Made by a program: the position numbers and the translations under genes
Source: Rhodoblastus sp. 17X3
GTDB lineage: Bacteria; Pseudomonadota; Alphaproteobacteria; Rhizobiales; Beijerinckiaceae
Reading direction: 5' to 3'
NCBI RefSeq assembly: GCF_030056575.1
Contig: NZ_JASHHX010000001.1
Location: forward strand, 186,001 to 250,000
DNA: 64,000 nucleotides
The notes under the pieces: model-generated
Database searches by the model: none
What the model was told of the DNA's origin: nothing
The model's input: only the letters and a program-made list of their open reading frames with translations
Shown: positions 36,622 through 44,878 of the stretch, piece after piece
Position numbering within the stretch: the first letter of the stretch is position 1
How the letters are laid out: each line of letters opens with the position of its first letter

Positions 36622-37728
36622 TTAGCCGGCGAGCCGGTCATTGGAATGGGGGGAAAGGCGTTTGCGGAAGGCTTCCGTCAAAGCGGGCAGGAAGCGGATC
36701 GCGTCGGTCACGATGCCGAGATGGGCGAAATCGAAAATCTGCGCGTTTTTGTCGGTGTTGATCGCCACGATCATGTCGGCGCCCTCGACGCCGACGCGAT
36801 GCTGGATCGCGCCCGAAATGCCGGCAGCGATATAGAGCTTCGGCCGGATGGTCTTGCCGGTCTGGCCGATCTGGCGGTCCGCCGTGACCCAGCCTTTCTG
36901 GATCAGCGGGCGCGAGGCGCCAAATTCCGCGCCGAGCACTGCGGCGAGATTCTTCACCAGCTGGAAATTCTCGGGGCTTTGCAGGCCCATCCCGCCGGCG
37001 ACGACGACATCGGCGAACGCGAGGTTCGACTTGTTGGAGTCGCGATCCGGCATGAAGCTCAGGATCTTCGTGATGATGTCCGATTCGGTCAGGTCCGTGA
37101 CGAAGGGCACGATGCGGCCTTCGCGGCCTTCCTGGCGCGCCGGCATCGGCATCACGCGCGGACGCACGGTCGCCATCTGCGGGCGGTAGTTCAAGGTGTA
37201 AATCGTGCAGAGCAGCGAGCCGCCGAAGGTCGGACGGGTCGCGGCGAGCGACTTGTCGTCGTCCACGCGCAGTTCGGTGCAGTCGGCGGTGAGGCCGGTC
37301 AGCAGTGTCGTCGCCACGGAGCCGGCGAGGTCGCGGCCGAGCGTGGTGGCGCCAAGCAGCAGGATTTCCGGCTGGTGCGCGTTGACCAGCTGGGTCAGCG
37401 CCTTGGAATAGGGCTCATTGCGGTAATCGGCGAGCACCGGATTTTCGACCAGGTAGACGACGTCGGCGCCATAGGCGAAGGTTTCGCGCGCAGCCTGTTT
37501 GACGTCTTCGCCCGGGGCGCCCATCACGACGCCGGCAAGTTCGACGCCAAGCTGGTCGGCGAGCTTGCGGCCTTCGCCGAGCAGTTCGAACGAGACCGGA
37601 TGCACGACGCCGCGCTCCATCTCGATGAAGACCCAGACGTGCTTGTGGTTGCGATATTTCTCCGGCAGCTCCTTCTTCATCGAAGCGCGGCTGCTGGCCG
37701 CCTGCGGCGCGGGTTTCTGTTCGCTCAT
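36622..37728 (-). CDS. fixB: Electron transfer flavoprotein alpha subunit FixB
   Basis: This 368-residue protein has an N-terminal domain ([24 protein letters not shown]) and the conserved C-terminal FAD domain: [16 protein letters not shown] and [22 protein letters not shown] are ETF-alpha hallmarks. With FixA it forms the flavoprotein that bifurcates electrons from NADH. The first about 25 residues are Ala/Pro-rich and unconserved. Second gene of the operon. Confidence 0.95.
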   Translation of the reverse strand: MSEQKPAPQAASSRASMKKELPEKYRNHKHVWVFIEMERGVVHPVSFELLGEGRKLADQLGVELAGVVMGAPGEDVKQAARETFAYGADVVYLVENPVLADYRNEPYSKALTQLVNAHQPEILLLGATTLGRDLAGSVATTLLTGLTADCTELRVDDDKSLAATRPTFGGSLLCTIYTLNYRPQMATVRPRVMPMPARQEGREGRIVPFVTDLTESDIITKILSFMPDRDSNKSNLAFADVVVAGGMGLQSPENFQLVKNLAAVLGAEFGASRPLIQKGWVTADRQIGQTGKTIRPKLYIAAGISGAIQHRVGVEGADMIVAINTDKNAQIFDFAHLGIVTDAIRFLPALTEAFRKRLSPHSNDRLAG

Positions 37729-37758
37729 GTTCCCATCCTCAAATTCTTGCGGGCGGCG

Positions 37759-38610
37759 TCAAAATCCGGAAGCGAGCTTGGCCACATCGGCTTCAAGCGC
37801 GGGGGATTTGGCGAAAATCGCTTCGATAAAGGCTTCGGCGGTGTCGGCGGGAGTCGCCGCGATCTCGACCAAAGCGGCCTTTTCGGCGCGGGCCGGCGGC
37901 GCGAACACCTTTTTCACCACGGTCGGCGAGCCGCGAAGGCCGCAGAGCTGCAGGTCCTCGATGCCGGCGTCCTTGGCGCTCCAGGTGACGATCTCGGCGC
38001 GGGCGGCGCGCAGGGCGTCGTCGATGCGGCCGCGGCGCACGACATTCGAGCCTTCCAGCATGGTGATCATGCAGGGCAGCTTCGACTGCAGCAATTGCGT
38101 GCCGCCTTCGGAACGGCGCTCCAGCTTGACGCTGCGCGCCTCATTATCGAGTTCGACAATGGCCGAGACATAGGTGAGCTGGAGCATGTCGAGGCGCTTG
38201 GCGATGCCGGGGCCGACCTGGGCGGTGTCGCCGTCGATGGTCTGCTTGCCCGCGAAGACAATGTCCGGCGGCCCGAAGGTCTCGCCAATCTTGCGGATCG
38301 CCTGGGCGAGCGCATAGGTGGTGGCCAGCGTGTCCGAGCCGGCGAAGAAACGGTCGGTGAGCAGCACCGCGCGGTCCGCTCCGATCGTCAGCGCCTTGCG
38401 CAGGGAATCGGAGGCCATCGGCGGGCCCATGGTGAGGACGGTGACTTCGCCGCCGACCTTGTCGCGAAGCCGAAGGGCTTCTTCGAGCGAGAACAGGTCA
38501 TAGGGATTGATGATCGTCGGCACGCCCTGCCGCATGATCGTATTGGTCACCGGATGGACGCGGATCTGCGCCGAGTCCGGAACCTGTTTGATGCAGACGA
38601 CAAAATGCAT
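37759..38610 (-). CDS. fixA: Electron transfer flavoprotein beta subunit FixA
   Basis: This 283-residue ETF-beta subunit starts MHFVVCIKQVPDSAQIRVHP and has NPYDLFSLEEALRLRD and the GKQTIDGDTAQVGPGIAKRL motif. It is the NADH-side flavin subunit of FixABCX. The ATG at 38610 is preceded by GGAGG at 5 bases; a longer frame has no such site. It is the first gene of the operon and follows a sigma-54 promoter and NifA site. Confidence 0.95.
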   Translation of the reverse strand: MHFVVCIKQVPDSAQIRVHPVTNTIMRQGVPTIINPYDLFSLEEALRLRDKVGGEVTVLTMGPPMASDSLRKALTIGADRAVLLTDRFFAGSDTLATTYALAQAIRKIGETFGPPDIVFAGKQTIDGDTAQVGPGIAKRLDMLQLTYVSAIVELDNEARSVKLERRSEGGTQLLQSKLPCMITMLEGSNVVRRGRIDDALRAARAEIVTWSAKDAGIEDLQLCGLRGSPTVVKKVFAPPARAEKAALVEIAATPADTAEAFIEAIFAKSPALEADVAKLASGF

Positions 38611-38675
38611 ATTCGCCTCCGGCGGTTTCATCCGCAACTGTTAACCGAGGAACGCCTGATTTCGGGCGAGGCGTC

Positions 38676-38690
38676 GCAAGCTCCGTACCA
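38676..38690 (-). promoter_or_regulatory. Sigma-54 -24/-12 promoter of fixABCX
   Basis: The minus strand reads TGGTACGGAGCTTGC, compared with the consensus TGGCACGNNNNTTGC: one mismatch and exact spacing. It ends 65 bases before the fixA ATG. A TGT-N10-ACA site lies 85 bp upstream. Confidence 0.85.
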
Positions 38691-38775
38691 ACCCGCCTGG
38701 CGCCATTTAAAATATTGAAAAACAACGAGATAGAATGGCGCCTGTTTTTGCGCCGCGTCGACCGCGAAACGAACC

Positions 38776-38791
38776 TGTCAGCATTCCTACA
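38776..38791. promoter_or_regulatory. NifA upstream activator site for fixABCX
   Basis: TGTCAGCATTCCTACA is an exact TGT-N10-ACA, 85 bp upstream of the -24 element. An inverted repeat TGTTCG/CGAACA (38796-38818) abuts it and could be a second protein site. Confidence 0.75.
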
Positions 38792-38853
38792 GAAGTGTTC
38801 GTCAGGGCTTGGCGAACAGGCGCGGCTTTGTATGGCGCGCGCCTTTTTGTCGG

Positions 38854-39612
38854 TCAGGAGCTCGGTTCGGCCATGCGGCCGCGCGCCCGCGCGCGCACTT
38901 CCAGGTCTTCGTCATCGATCAGGCGGACGGCGACGTCGCGTGGCGCGCGATCGGCGACCACGAAGCGCACGCGCAGATCCGGGTCGTTCAGCAATTGCGC
39001 CAGCGCGTCCGGCGCCACGCGCTCAGCCGCCTCGCGCCGCACCACCGGATCGGCGTCGTGCAACAGTCCGAACAGGCGATCGGGCGGCGCGCGCCCGACG
39101 ATATAGCGGCGCACCGTCGCGGAGGGGTCGTCGAACATCAGCGGCAGCAGGGAAGGGTCGAGGCGCCGCACGACCGTGAGGCGGACATGCTCGTCCTCGT
39201 CATGCGCCATGGCCACGAGATCGGCGCCTTCGAGACGCAGGGCGCAGGCGATGCGGACCGCGCGATCCTTGTCCTTGCTCATGTCCCTGACGCGCGCGAT
39301 CGGCAGGCGCAGGGCCGCCATGGCGCGCACCTCGGGCTCGCGGTCCTTCATCAGGCGGACGACCTGGAATGGATTGGCGTATTGGGCGGCGAGCGCGCGC
39401 ACTTCGAAATAGAGATGGTCGAGATAGTCGCCGGCGAGTTCGGGATTGCCGGCGAAGAAGCTGTCGATGCGCTTGGAGCGCTTGTCGCGCACGCAAATGC
39501 GCCCCAGCACGCAGCGCCCGCCGGCGCGCAAATCCTTGTGCGGGCAATCCTGGCAGGAAAACGGCCGGCCCGTCCAATCGACCGCGGCTTCCGTTTCGTC
39601 GCTTGTCGCCAT
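38854..39612 (-). CDS. 4Fe4S-binding leucine-rich-variant (LRV) repeat protein
   Basis: This 252-residue protein starts with an Fe-S binding domain (CQDCPHKDL, then GGRCVLGRICVRD, about residues 18-45) and continues with LRV-type helical repeats, such as VRLMKDREPEVRAMAALRLP and LRRHxx-like AVRIACALRLEGADLVAM. Such LRV Fe-S proteins are known from nif clusters (the Azotobacter vinelandii protein is the type case); their exact role is not known. It lies between nifA and fixA with its own sigma-54 promoter just after the nifA terminator. The ATG at 39612 precedes the Cys domain; upstream extension lacks conservation. Confidence 0.85.
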   Translation of the reverse strand: MATSDETEAAVDWTGRPFSCQDCPHKDLRAGGRCVLGRICVRDKRSKRIDSFFAGNPELAGDYLDHLYFEVRALAAQYANPFQVVRLMKDREPEVRAMAALRLPIARVRDMSKDKDRAVRIACALRLEGADLVAMAHDEDEHVRLTVVRRLDPSLLPLMFDDPSATVRRYIVGRAPPDRLFGLLHDADPVVRREAAERVAPDALAQLLNDPDLRVRFVVADRAPRDVAVRLIDDEDLEVRARARGRMAEPSS

Positions 39613-39647
39613 GCTCGGCCTCGCAATTCGCTTTGCAAATCGCGTTA

Positions 39648-39662
39648 GCAAAGGCCGCGCCA
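39648..39662 (-). promoter_or_regulatory. Sigma-54 -24/-12 promoter of the LRV gene
   Basis: The minus strand reads TGGCGCGGCCTTTGC: one mismatch (CAC to CGC) to TGGCACGNNNNTTGC with exact spacing. It lies 36 bases before the LRV ATG and directly after the nifA terminator. No perfect TGT-N10-ACA was found upstream. Confidence 0.7.
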
Positions 39663-39672
39663 GACAGACGGC

Positions 39673-39700
39673 AAAAAGCTCACGGGCTCGCGCCCGTGAG
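39673..39700 (-). terminator. Intrinsic terminator of nifA
   Basis: A perfect 9-bp stem CTCACGGGC/GCCCGTGAG with a 4-base loop is followed on the minus strand by CTTTTTG. It lies 31 bases after the nifA stop. Confidence 0.8.
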
Positions 39701-39730
39701 GAAGTTGGCCAGAAACCGGCCGCGGGGAGC

Positions 39731-41554
39731 TCAGAATTTCTTGATGTCGATATTCTGCTTGCGCAGGGCGTAGCCAATCTGGCGCGGCGTCAGGCCGAGC
39801 AGCCGCGCCGCCTTCGCCTGCACCCAGCCGGTTTTGTCGAGCGCTTCGATCAGCCGTTCGCGTTCGCTCTTGGTGGGATGAACGACCGGGCAATTGTCGG
39901 GCGCGGGACATTCATGCGGCAGCCCGCGCTCCATGGCCTCCAGAGCGTGATCCGCGCAGGCCCCGGCCATCGCCGGCGCGACTTCGACCGGCGCGACAAA
40001 GGGCTCGCTGACGGGCGGCGGCGCGACCGGCTCCGGCGCGGGCGGGGCCTTGGCCTTGGGCGCGGGCATGGCCGTGATGGGCGGCAGGGTCGGTTGCGGC
40101 GTCGGGTGGGGATGCACGCCGACAAGATTGTTGTGGCCCTTCCACAAGGTTGCGGAAAGGCAGCAGCCCTGCCAGCAGGCGAGATCGGATTCTACAATTT
40201 CCTCGCCGCTCGCCAGCGTCGCGGTGCGGCGGACGCAATTCTCGAGTTCGCGCACATTGCCGGGAAAGGCGCAGTGCGAAAGAATGTCGAGCGCCTTGAC
40301 GGAGAAGCTGTGGTCGATGCCGTTTTCGCGCGAAAACTGATCGAGGAAGCGCTTGGCGAGCAATTCGATGTCGCCGGGCCTTTCGCGCAGCGGCGGCGTC
40401 ACCAGCGTCACGACATTGATGCGGTAATAGAGGTCGGCCCGGAAATCATTGCGGGCCACGGCTTCTTCGAGGTTGCGGTTGGTGGCGCAGACGATGCGCA
40501 CATCGACCTTCAGCGTTTTCGTTCCGCCGACGCGCTCGAATTCGCCCTCCTGCAGCACGCGCAGCAGCTTGGCCTGGAAGGAGGCCGAAATCTCGCCGAT
40601 CTCGTCCAGGAACAGCGTGCCGCCATTGGCCAGTTCGAAACGGCCGATGCGCTGGTTGACCGCGCCGGTGAATGAGCCTTTCTCGTGGCCGAACAGTTCG
40701 GATTCGATCACCGTCTCTGGCAGCGCCGCGCAATTGACCTTGACGAAGGCGCCCTTGGCGCGCGGCGAGTTCTCGTGAATGGCGCGGGCGAAAAGCTCCT
40801 TGCCGGTGCCGGTTTCGCCGCGCAGGAGCACGGTTGCGTTGGAGCGCGCGGCGACCTCGATCCGGTGCAGCAGCGCCTTGATCGCGGCGCTCTCGCCGAC
40901 GATGAAGTCCGATTTGCCGCGCGGGGAGGGCTTGGCCGAAGGCTGCCGAACGTCGGTCAGCGCCTTTTCGAGCCGGTGCTGCTCCTTGATCAGGCGGTCG
41001 CGATCGCGCGCGATCAGGGTATGCATGCGCATCGCCTGACCGACCAGATTGGCGACCATGGTCAGCATGCGCACATCGTCTTCGAGGCGGAAATCGAGCT
41101 TGTTGTTCCATTCGCGATCGACGGTCAGCGTGCCCTTGGCGACGCCGTCGACCTTGATCGGCACGCCAAGGAAGCTGACCTTGGTCATCGGCGGCAGGAG
41201 ATGACGATAGGCCGTGCCGGTGAAATAGGGATGGATCGAAACATCCTCGATGACCAGCGGCACGCCTGTCGCGACAATATGGTCGATCACTTTCTGCGGC
41301 AGCAGGGTCTTGGCGCCGTTGGGCCTGGGCGATGCGTCGGAAGAGGCAGTGATTTCCGGCTCGCCGTCTTCATCCAGCGCGAGAATGAAGCCCCGCCGCA
41401 TCTGCATGAAGGAGGAAAGCACCGCGATCACGGCGCCGAGCGTGCGCTCGAGCGATTGCGCCCCCGTCAGGATTTTCGATATTTCGTAAACGCCGGCCAG
41501 CGCTACGTCTTTGTAAGCCGGCGCAAAGAGAACTTTTTCCGTTGATGCCATCAT
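39731..41554 (-). CDS. nifA: Nitrogen-fixation transcriptional activator NifA
   Basis: This 607-residue sigma-54 activator has an N-terminal GAF domain (about 30-180), a central AAA+ domain with Walker A GETGTGKE and the sigma-54 contact loop GSFTGA, and a C-terminal Fis-type helix-turn-helix ([20 protein letters not shown]). At the end of the AAA+ domain lie Cys 428, 440, 460 and 465 in the pattern C-X11-C-X19-C-X4-C, the motif of oxygen-sensitive alphaproteobacterial NifA. A Pro/Ala-rich linker follows. No NifL gene is adjacent. The ATG at 41554 has GGGAG 5 bases upstream. It should activate all -24/-12 promoters of this island. Confidence 0.96.
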   Translation of the reverse strand: MMASTEKVLFAPAYKDVALAGVYEISKILTGAQSLERTLGAVIAVLSSFMQMRRGFILALDEDGEPEITASSDASPRPNGAKTLLPQKVIDHIVATGVPLVIEDVSIHPYFTGTAYRHLLPPMTKVSFLGVPIKVDGVAKGTLTVDREWNNKLDFRLEDDVRMLTMVANLVGQAMRMHTLIARDRDRLIKEQHRLEKALTDVRQPSAKPSPRGKSDFIVGESAAIKALLHRIEVAARSNATVLLRGETGTGKELFARAIHENSPRAKGAFVKVNCAALPETVIESELFGHEKGSFTGAVNQRIGRFELANGGTLFLDEIGEISASFQAKLLRVLQEGEFERVGGTKTLKVDVRIVCATNRNLEEAVARNDFRADLYYRINVVTLVTPPLRERPGDIELLAKRFLDQFSRENGIDHSFSVKALDILSHCAFPGNVRELENCVRRTATLASGEEIVESDLACWQGCCLSATLWKGHNNLVGVHPHPTPQPTLPPITAMPAPKAKAPPAPEPVAPPPVSEPFVAPVEVAPAMAGACADHALEAMERGLPHECPAPDNCPVVHPTKSERERLIEALDKTGWVQAKAARLLGLTPRQIGYALRKQNIDIKKF

Positions 41555-41750
41555 GCGGCTCCCGATCGATTGGCGCGGACCCGAAAGATCGTCTTCTCCA
41601 CATAGAAACGGCGCAAAACACGGATGGAAGGCGTCACATCCGCGTTGAGGCTTCCTTTGCCCATATCGCCTGTGTGACTTTAGGATAAGCCTGCGATGGC
41701 GGCTTTCAAACGCCAAAAAACGAGCAAGATCAAATGGTGCCGCTCAATTT

Positions 41751-41766
41751 TGTCGCAAGCTGAACA
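41751..41766. promoter_or_regulatory. Possible NifA site upstream of nifA
   Basis: TGTCGCAAGCTGAACA is an exact TGT-N10-ACA. It would suggest autoregulation, but no -24/-12 with correct spacing follows, so function is uncertain. Confidence 0.45.
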
Positions 41767-41791
41767 AAAATGTCGCTCTTTTTGAGACGTT

Positions 41792-41814
41792 CAAAAAATG
41801 GGGTAAAAACCCAG
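41792..41814 (-). terminator. Weak terminator-like hairpin after modD
   Basis: On the minus strand, GGGT-TTTT-ACCC is followed by CATTTTTTG, 18-40 bases downstream of the modD stop. The stem is only 4-5 bp. Confidence 0.35.
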
Positions 41815-41831
41815 CGGAAACGCGGCTTTTA

Positions 41832-42674
41832 TCAGCCTGAAATGCGGACGGAAACGTCGCGGGGCGCAGCGGAATATGGCGCGGAAGTCACGAGAACGTG
41901 GGCGCCCGCCAGCGCGTAATCCCGCGCATTGGACGCCTTGACGCCGCCGGCCGCGGCGACGACCGGCGGTCGCGCCAGCGCGCGGGTCCGCGAGATGAGT
42001 TCAGCGATGCCGGCGGGTTCGAATTTCTCGGCCTGGATCACGTCGAAGCCCGCCTGCGCGGCGATGACGCCGTCCTCGACGCCGCCCACTTCGATCACCA
42101 GCTTTTTCTCCGGCGCGGCCCGGCGCAGGCGCGCGGCGATATCCGCAAGCGAATCGCCGGGCAGAAAGGCGCGATGCTCGGGAAAGACGAGAATCGTTTC
42201 CGACAGGCCGAGGCGATGCATGACCGCTCCTCCGGCCTTGACGGCCGCGACGGCGAAACCCTTCACCCCCGGCGTGTTCTTGCGCGTGCAGGCGACGCAA
42301 ATGCCAGGCGCGACGGCGCGCGCCGCCTCCACGATGTCGTGCGCCGAAGTGGCGACGCCCGACCAGATCTCGATCAGCGTTTGCGCAACCTTCCAGCCGC
42401 GCAAAAAGGCGCCCGCCGGTCCGCTGGCGCGCAGGATCTCGGCGCCCGGCTCAAGTCGCTGGCCGTCTTCGGCGCAAAGTTCAACCGTCGCGCCCGCCAG
42501 CTCCAGGATCGCGGCGGCTTCGGCGGTCAGCGCCGCGACCATGGCGTTGCGCGCCGAAAAGCGCATCAGGCCGGGTCGCGGGCCGAGGCCGAGCATTTCG
42601 GTGGTGAGGTCGCCATGGGGGGCGTCGTCGAAAAGCAGGCGCTCGAGTTCGGCGCGCGGAATCTGCGGGGGCAT
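41832..42674 (-). CDS. modD: ModD, nicotinate-nucleotide pyrophosphorylase-like protein of molybdenum loci
   Basis: This 280-residue protein has the quinolinate phosphoribosyltransferase fold: LLFDDAPHGDLTTEML, ATSAHDIVEAARAVAP, CTRKNTPGVKGFAVAAVKAGG and the phosphate site VVAAAGGVKASNARDYALAG. The TRKNTPG variant and the neighbour separate ModD from NadC. ModD proteins accompany molybdate transport and nitrogenase genes, but their reaction is not established. It lies 15 bp after the YqeB-like gene. Confidence 0.88.
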   Translation of the reverse strand: MPPQIPRAELERLLFDDAPHGDLTTEMLGLGPRPGLMRFSARNAMVAALTAEAAAILELAGATVELCAEDGQRLEPGAEILRASGPAGAFLRGWKVAQTLIEIWSGVATSAHDIVEAARAVAPGICVACTRKNTPGVKGFAVAAVKAGGAVMHRLGLSETILVFPEHRAFLPGDSLADIAARLRRAAPEKKLVIEVGGVEDGVIAAQAGFDVIQAEKFEPAGIAELISRTRALARPPVVAAAGGVKASNARDYALAGAHVLVTSAPYSAAPRDVSVRISG

Positions 42675-42689
42675 GGCGAGGGATTCGAT

Positions 42690-43559
42690 TCAAAATGGAG
42701 TTTGCGCGAAGCCTGGCGCGCGTTTGCGGCGTTTTTGCGCGTCGCGGATCGCCAGCAGCGTCGCATCGGCGATCGGGCGGCTGCGCGTATCCAGTCCGGT
42801 CCATCGCGCGCGCCGGCCCCGCGGGTCGATTTCGATCAGTTTCACCCCCGCGGGGACGAACGCGCCGTCGCGCGCGACGCCGCGCAGCACGCCTTCCATT
42901 GGCGCATGCAGGGAAAGGCCCGCCAGATTGCCAAGGCTCTGGCCCCGGGCGACCCAGGCTCCGATGTCGAAGGGCGTGTGCCAGACGCCTTCGCTCGGCG
43001 CGATGAGGAAGCGCTCCCGCCCGACGTCGCCAAGCGCATCGGGCTCGCCGTCATCGTTGGCGGTCGAACCCTCAGCGACCAGCGCGCCGGCGCTCGCGGG
43101 GATTGTTTCGACCGCGATGTCGCAATTTTCCCCGACCGTGAAATTGGGGCCGAGGCCAACCGACAAGCCGACGTAATAGCGGAAATCCGGCGTGACGAAA
43201 CGCGTCCGCATGCGCGCGTCGATCAGGATGGGGATGCGGCGCAGGGCGAGCAGGTCGCATAATTGCAGGGTTGTGACGGCGACGCAGTTCTTGCGCGACG
43301 TCGCGCCGGCGAGTTCTAGCGCCGTTTCGGCGCGCTCGCCGGTGACGCCATGGATGATGGCGACATCGTCGAACAAGGCGTCGTAAAAGGCCATGCCGCG
43401 ACGGATGACGGGCGGGTAGGGATCGTGGCTGAGAATGATGCTGAAATGCGCCTTGCGCAGTTTCACGGCGACGGCGGACGCGACTTCATTGGTGCCGAGG
43501 ACAACGGCGAGCGGCGCCGAAGTGTCGGCAAAAAAGGCAGCAAATCCAGTCGCGCTCAT
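42690..43559 (-). CDS. YqeB/XdhC-like molybdenum accessory protein next to modD
   Basis: This 289-residue protein starts LAVVLGTNEVASAVAVKLRKAHFSIILS (nucleotide-binding-like), continues PPVIRRGMAFYDALFDD, and ends with a lipoyl-like lobe and VPAGVKLIEIDPR...RSRPIADATLL, the C-terminal signature of YqeB proteins. Family members assist insertion of modified molybdenum cofactor into hydroxylases. Placed with modD behind a NifA/sigma-54 promoter, a role in molybdenum handling for FeMo-cofactor is plausible but inferred. A second, divergent homologue is at 17747-18568. Confidence 0.75.
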   Translation of the reverse strand: MSATGFAAFFADTSAPLAVVLGTNEVASAVAVKLRKAHFSIILSHDPYPPVIRRGMAFYDALFDDVAIIHGVTGERAETALELAGATSRKNCVAVTTLQLCDLLALRRIPILIDARMRTRFVTPDFRYYVGLSVGLGPNFTVGENCDIAVETIPASAGALVAEGSTANDDGEPDALGDVGRERFLIAPSEGVWHTPFDIGAWVARGQSLGNLAGLSLHAPMEGVLRGVARDGAFVPAGVKLIEIDPRGRRARWTGLDTRSRPIADATLLAIRDAQKRRKRAPGFAQTPF

Positions 43560-43631
43560 GTCTCGCCTCCGCTATCGCCTTATTGAATTTTTGGCGCGAG
43601 TCGCGCGGAGCGACCGCACACAAACATTCAA

Positions 43632-43646
43632 GCATTAGTCGGGCCA
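43632..43646 (-). promoter_or_regulatory. Sigma-54 promoter of the YqeB-like/modD operon
   Basis: The minus strand reads TGGCCCGACTAATGC: two mismatches to TGGCACGNNNNTTGC, with GG and GC exactly spaced. It lies 73 bases before the ATG and 79 bp from a TGT-N10-ACA. Confidence 0.75.
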
Positions 43647-43725
43647 GAAAAAGCGCGGCGGAATACCCCAAAACTCCGCCGATTCGTGCAAAACGCGCCC
43701 CCTTTTGTCGAATTCACGCGTGTCG

Positions 43726-43741
43726 TGTTGATGAGGATACA
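43726..43741. promoter_or_regulatory. NifA upstream activator site for the YqeB-like/modD operon
   Basis: TGTTGATGAGGATACA is an exact TGT-N10-ACA, placed in the short gap after the end of the suf operon at 43760. Confidence 0.7.
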
Positions 43742-43759
43742 TATTCTGTCGGCATTGGG

Positions 43760-44083
43760 TCACGCTGGCAGGGCGGTTTCCACCACGGCCTCGAAGCCCT
43801 CGAACTGCGGTGGGCCGAGATAGAGGCCCGTCGTCTTTGGCGCGCCGGAATGGGCTCGGCGGAAGGCTTCCGAGCGCGTCCAGTCCTCGAAATGGCCTCG
43901 CGTCTCCCAGACAGTGTGGGAGACGAACAAGGTCGCCTGCTCGTCGCTTGGTCCGCGCAGCAGGTGAAACACGACGAAGCCGGGCATGGACGGCAGATCG
44001 CTCTGCCGGTTGCGCCAGATGGTCTCGAATTCCTCCTCCCGGCCGAGCGCGACGCGGAAGCGGTTCATGGCGATGAAGGTCAT
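43760..44083 (-). CDS. Antibiotic biosynthesis monooxygenase (ABM/IsdG-like) domain protein
   Basis: This 107-residue single-domain protein has the ABM fold pattern MTFIAMNRFRVALGREEEFETIW, then PGFVVFHLLRG and ATLFVSHTVWETRGHFEDWTRSEAFRRAH. The Asn-Arg-Phe start, the Trp residues and the F..W....F spacing resemble IsdG/HmoB-like heme-degrading enzymes, in which Asn and Trp shape the heme site. It is the last gene of the suf operon, 24 bp after the unknown gene. Heme or small-molecule oxidation is possible; no function is claimed. Confidence 0.75.
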   Translation of the reverse strand: MTFIAMNRFRVALGREEEFETIWRNRQSDLPSMPGFVVFHLLRGPSDEQATLFVSHTVWETRGHFEDWTRSEAFRRAHSGAPKTTGLYLGPPQFEGFEAVVETALPA

Positions 44084-44107
44084 GCGGACTCCTGGGCGAC
44101 GGGCGGT

Positions 44108-44860
44108 TCAGCCGCGCCGCGCCAACGACCGCAGGAAGCCCTGGGCTTCGTCGTTGAGTTCGCGATCGACGGCCGGCGCCATTTTCAGCAGCACATTGGC
44201 GACGAAGGGCTCGTCATTGCGGGGCTCGTCGAGAACTTCGCGCAGCACGGGCACATTATCCTCGATATGCGCCAGGAAGGCGATGCCTTTTTCCAGCGTT
44301 TCGCTCCATCTGCCCCGCGTCCACAGGGCAAGGGGATAGATGATTTCCTGCGGGAAATTGGACTTGCGCGCCTTTTCCAGGAAACGCAGGCCGGTGGTCC
44401 AGTTCTCGGCGGCGCGCATCGGCGGCGGCGGAGGCTCGCCGTTCAGCATTTTCTGCGCGGCCTGGCCGACGTGATCTTCAAGCGAGACTGGCTCTTCGAT
44501 CCTGGAGCGGAAGCTCCACATCGCCGTGGCGCCGGGAAAGTCGTCGCCATAAAGCGCCTTCAGACCTTGCTCGACCTTGTCGACGGCTGCCTTGTCGCCC
44601 TTGAGCGACGCGGTCATGCAATAGGAGAACAGGGCGTCCTTGGCGACATGGACGACGCCGCCGCTCTTGAGTTGCTGCGGCGTCAGCGCCGGGGTGACCC
44701 CGTCGGACGGAGCTTCCGCCGTTCGCGCGCGCTGGGCGCTGATGAAGGCGGTGATTTCCAGCCAGCCCGGAAAGGCGGCGATGAAGGCGTCGGCGTCCGA
44801 ATGGACGACCGCGAGATTGATGGCCTGCTTGCGCCGGATGAGTTCCGCCGTGTCTGTCAT
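44108..44860 (-). CDS. Unknown protein in nif-linked suf operon
   Basis: This 250-residue soluble protein has no recognised domain, no signal peptide and no transmembrane helix. It is rich in helices: the start TAELIRRKQAINLAVVHSDADAFIAAFPGW, a Pro run GEPPPPPMRAAENW in the middle, and a second helical part with NFPQEIIYPLALWTRGRW. One Cys occurs (SYCMTASLKG). It lies 18 bp after the Rieske gene and 24 bp before the ABM gene, in the same operon as sufBCDST. A role in Fe-S or nitrogenase maturation or protection follows only from context. Confidence 0.8.
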   Translation of the reverse strand: MTDTAELIRRKQAINLAVVHSDADAFIAAFPGWLEITAFISAQRARTAEAPSDGVTPALTPQQLKSGGVVHVAKDALFSYCMTASLKGDKAAVDKVEQGLKALYGDDFPGATAMWSFRSRIEEPVSLEDHVGQAAQKMLNGEPPPPPMRAAENWTTGLRFLEKARKSNFPQEIIYPLALWTRGRWSETLEKGIAFLAHIEDNVPVLREVLDEPRNDEPFVANVLLKMAPAVDRELNDEAQGFLRSLARRG

Positions 44861-44878
44861 TTTAAGGGCTCCGGAATT

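Larger units (their letters stand above)
41555..41831. promoter_or_regulatory. nifA upstream region
   Basis: This 277-bp AT-richer stretch between modD and nifA has no gene. It holds an exact TGT-N10-ACA (41751-41766) and, 87 bp toward nifA, TGGGCAAAGGAAGC on the minus strand (41650-41663), in which the GG and GC are 9 rather than 10 bases apart. No clear FixK/FNR box was seen. Confidence 0.5.

Noticed and set aside
35254-38718. Very long open frame (over 1100 codons) on the plus strand opposite fixABCX
   Set aside because: The minus strand codes four well-conserved fix genes with proper ribosome-binding sites. The antisense frame stays open only because of GC-rich codon bias and has no recognisable domain.
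43688-43702. GGGGGCGCGTTTTGC on the minus strand as the promoter of the YqeB-like/modD pair
   Set aside because: Spacing is right but the match is poorer, and it lies only 23 bp from the NifA site. The match at 43632-43646 has the usual distance of about 80 bp.
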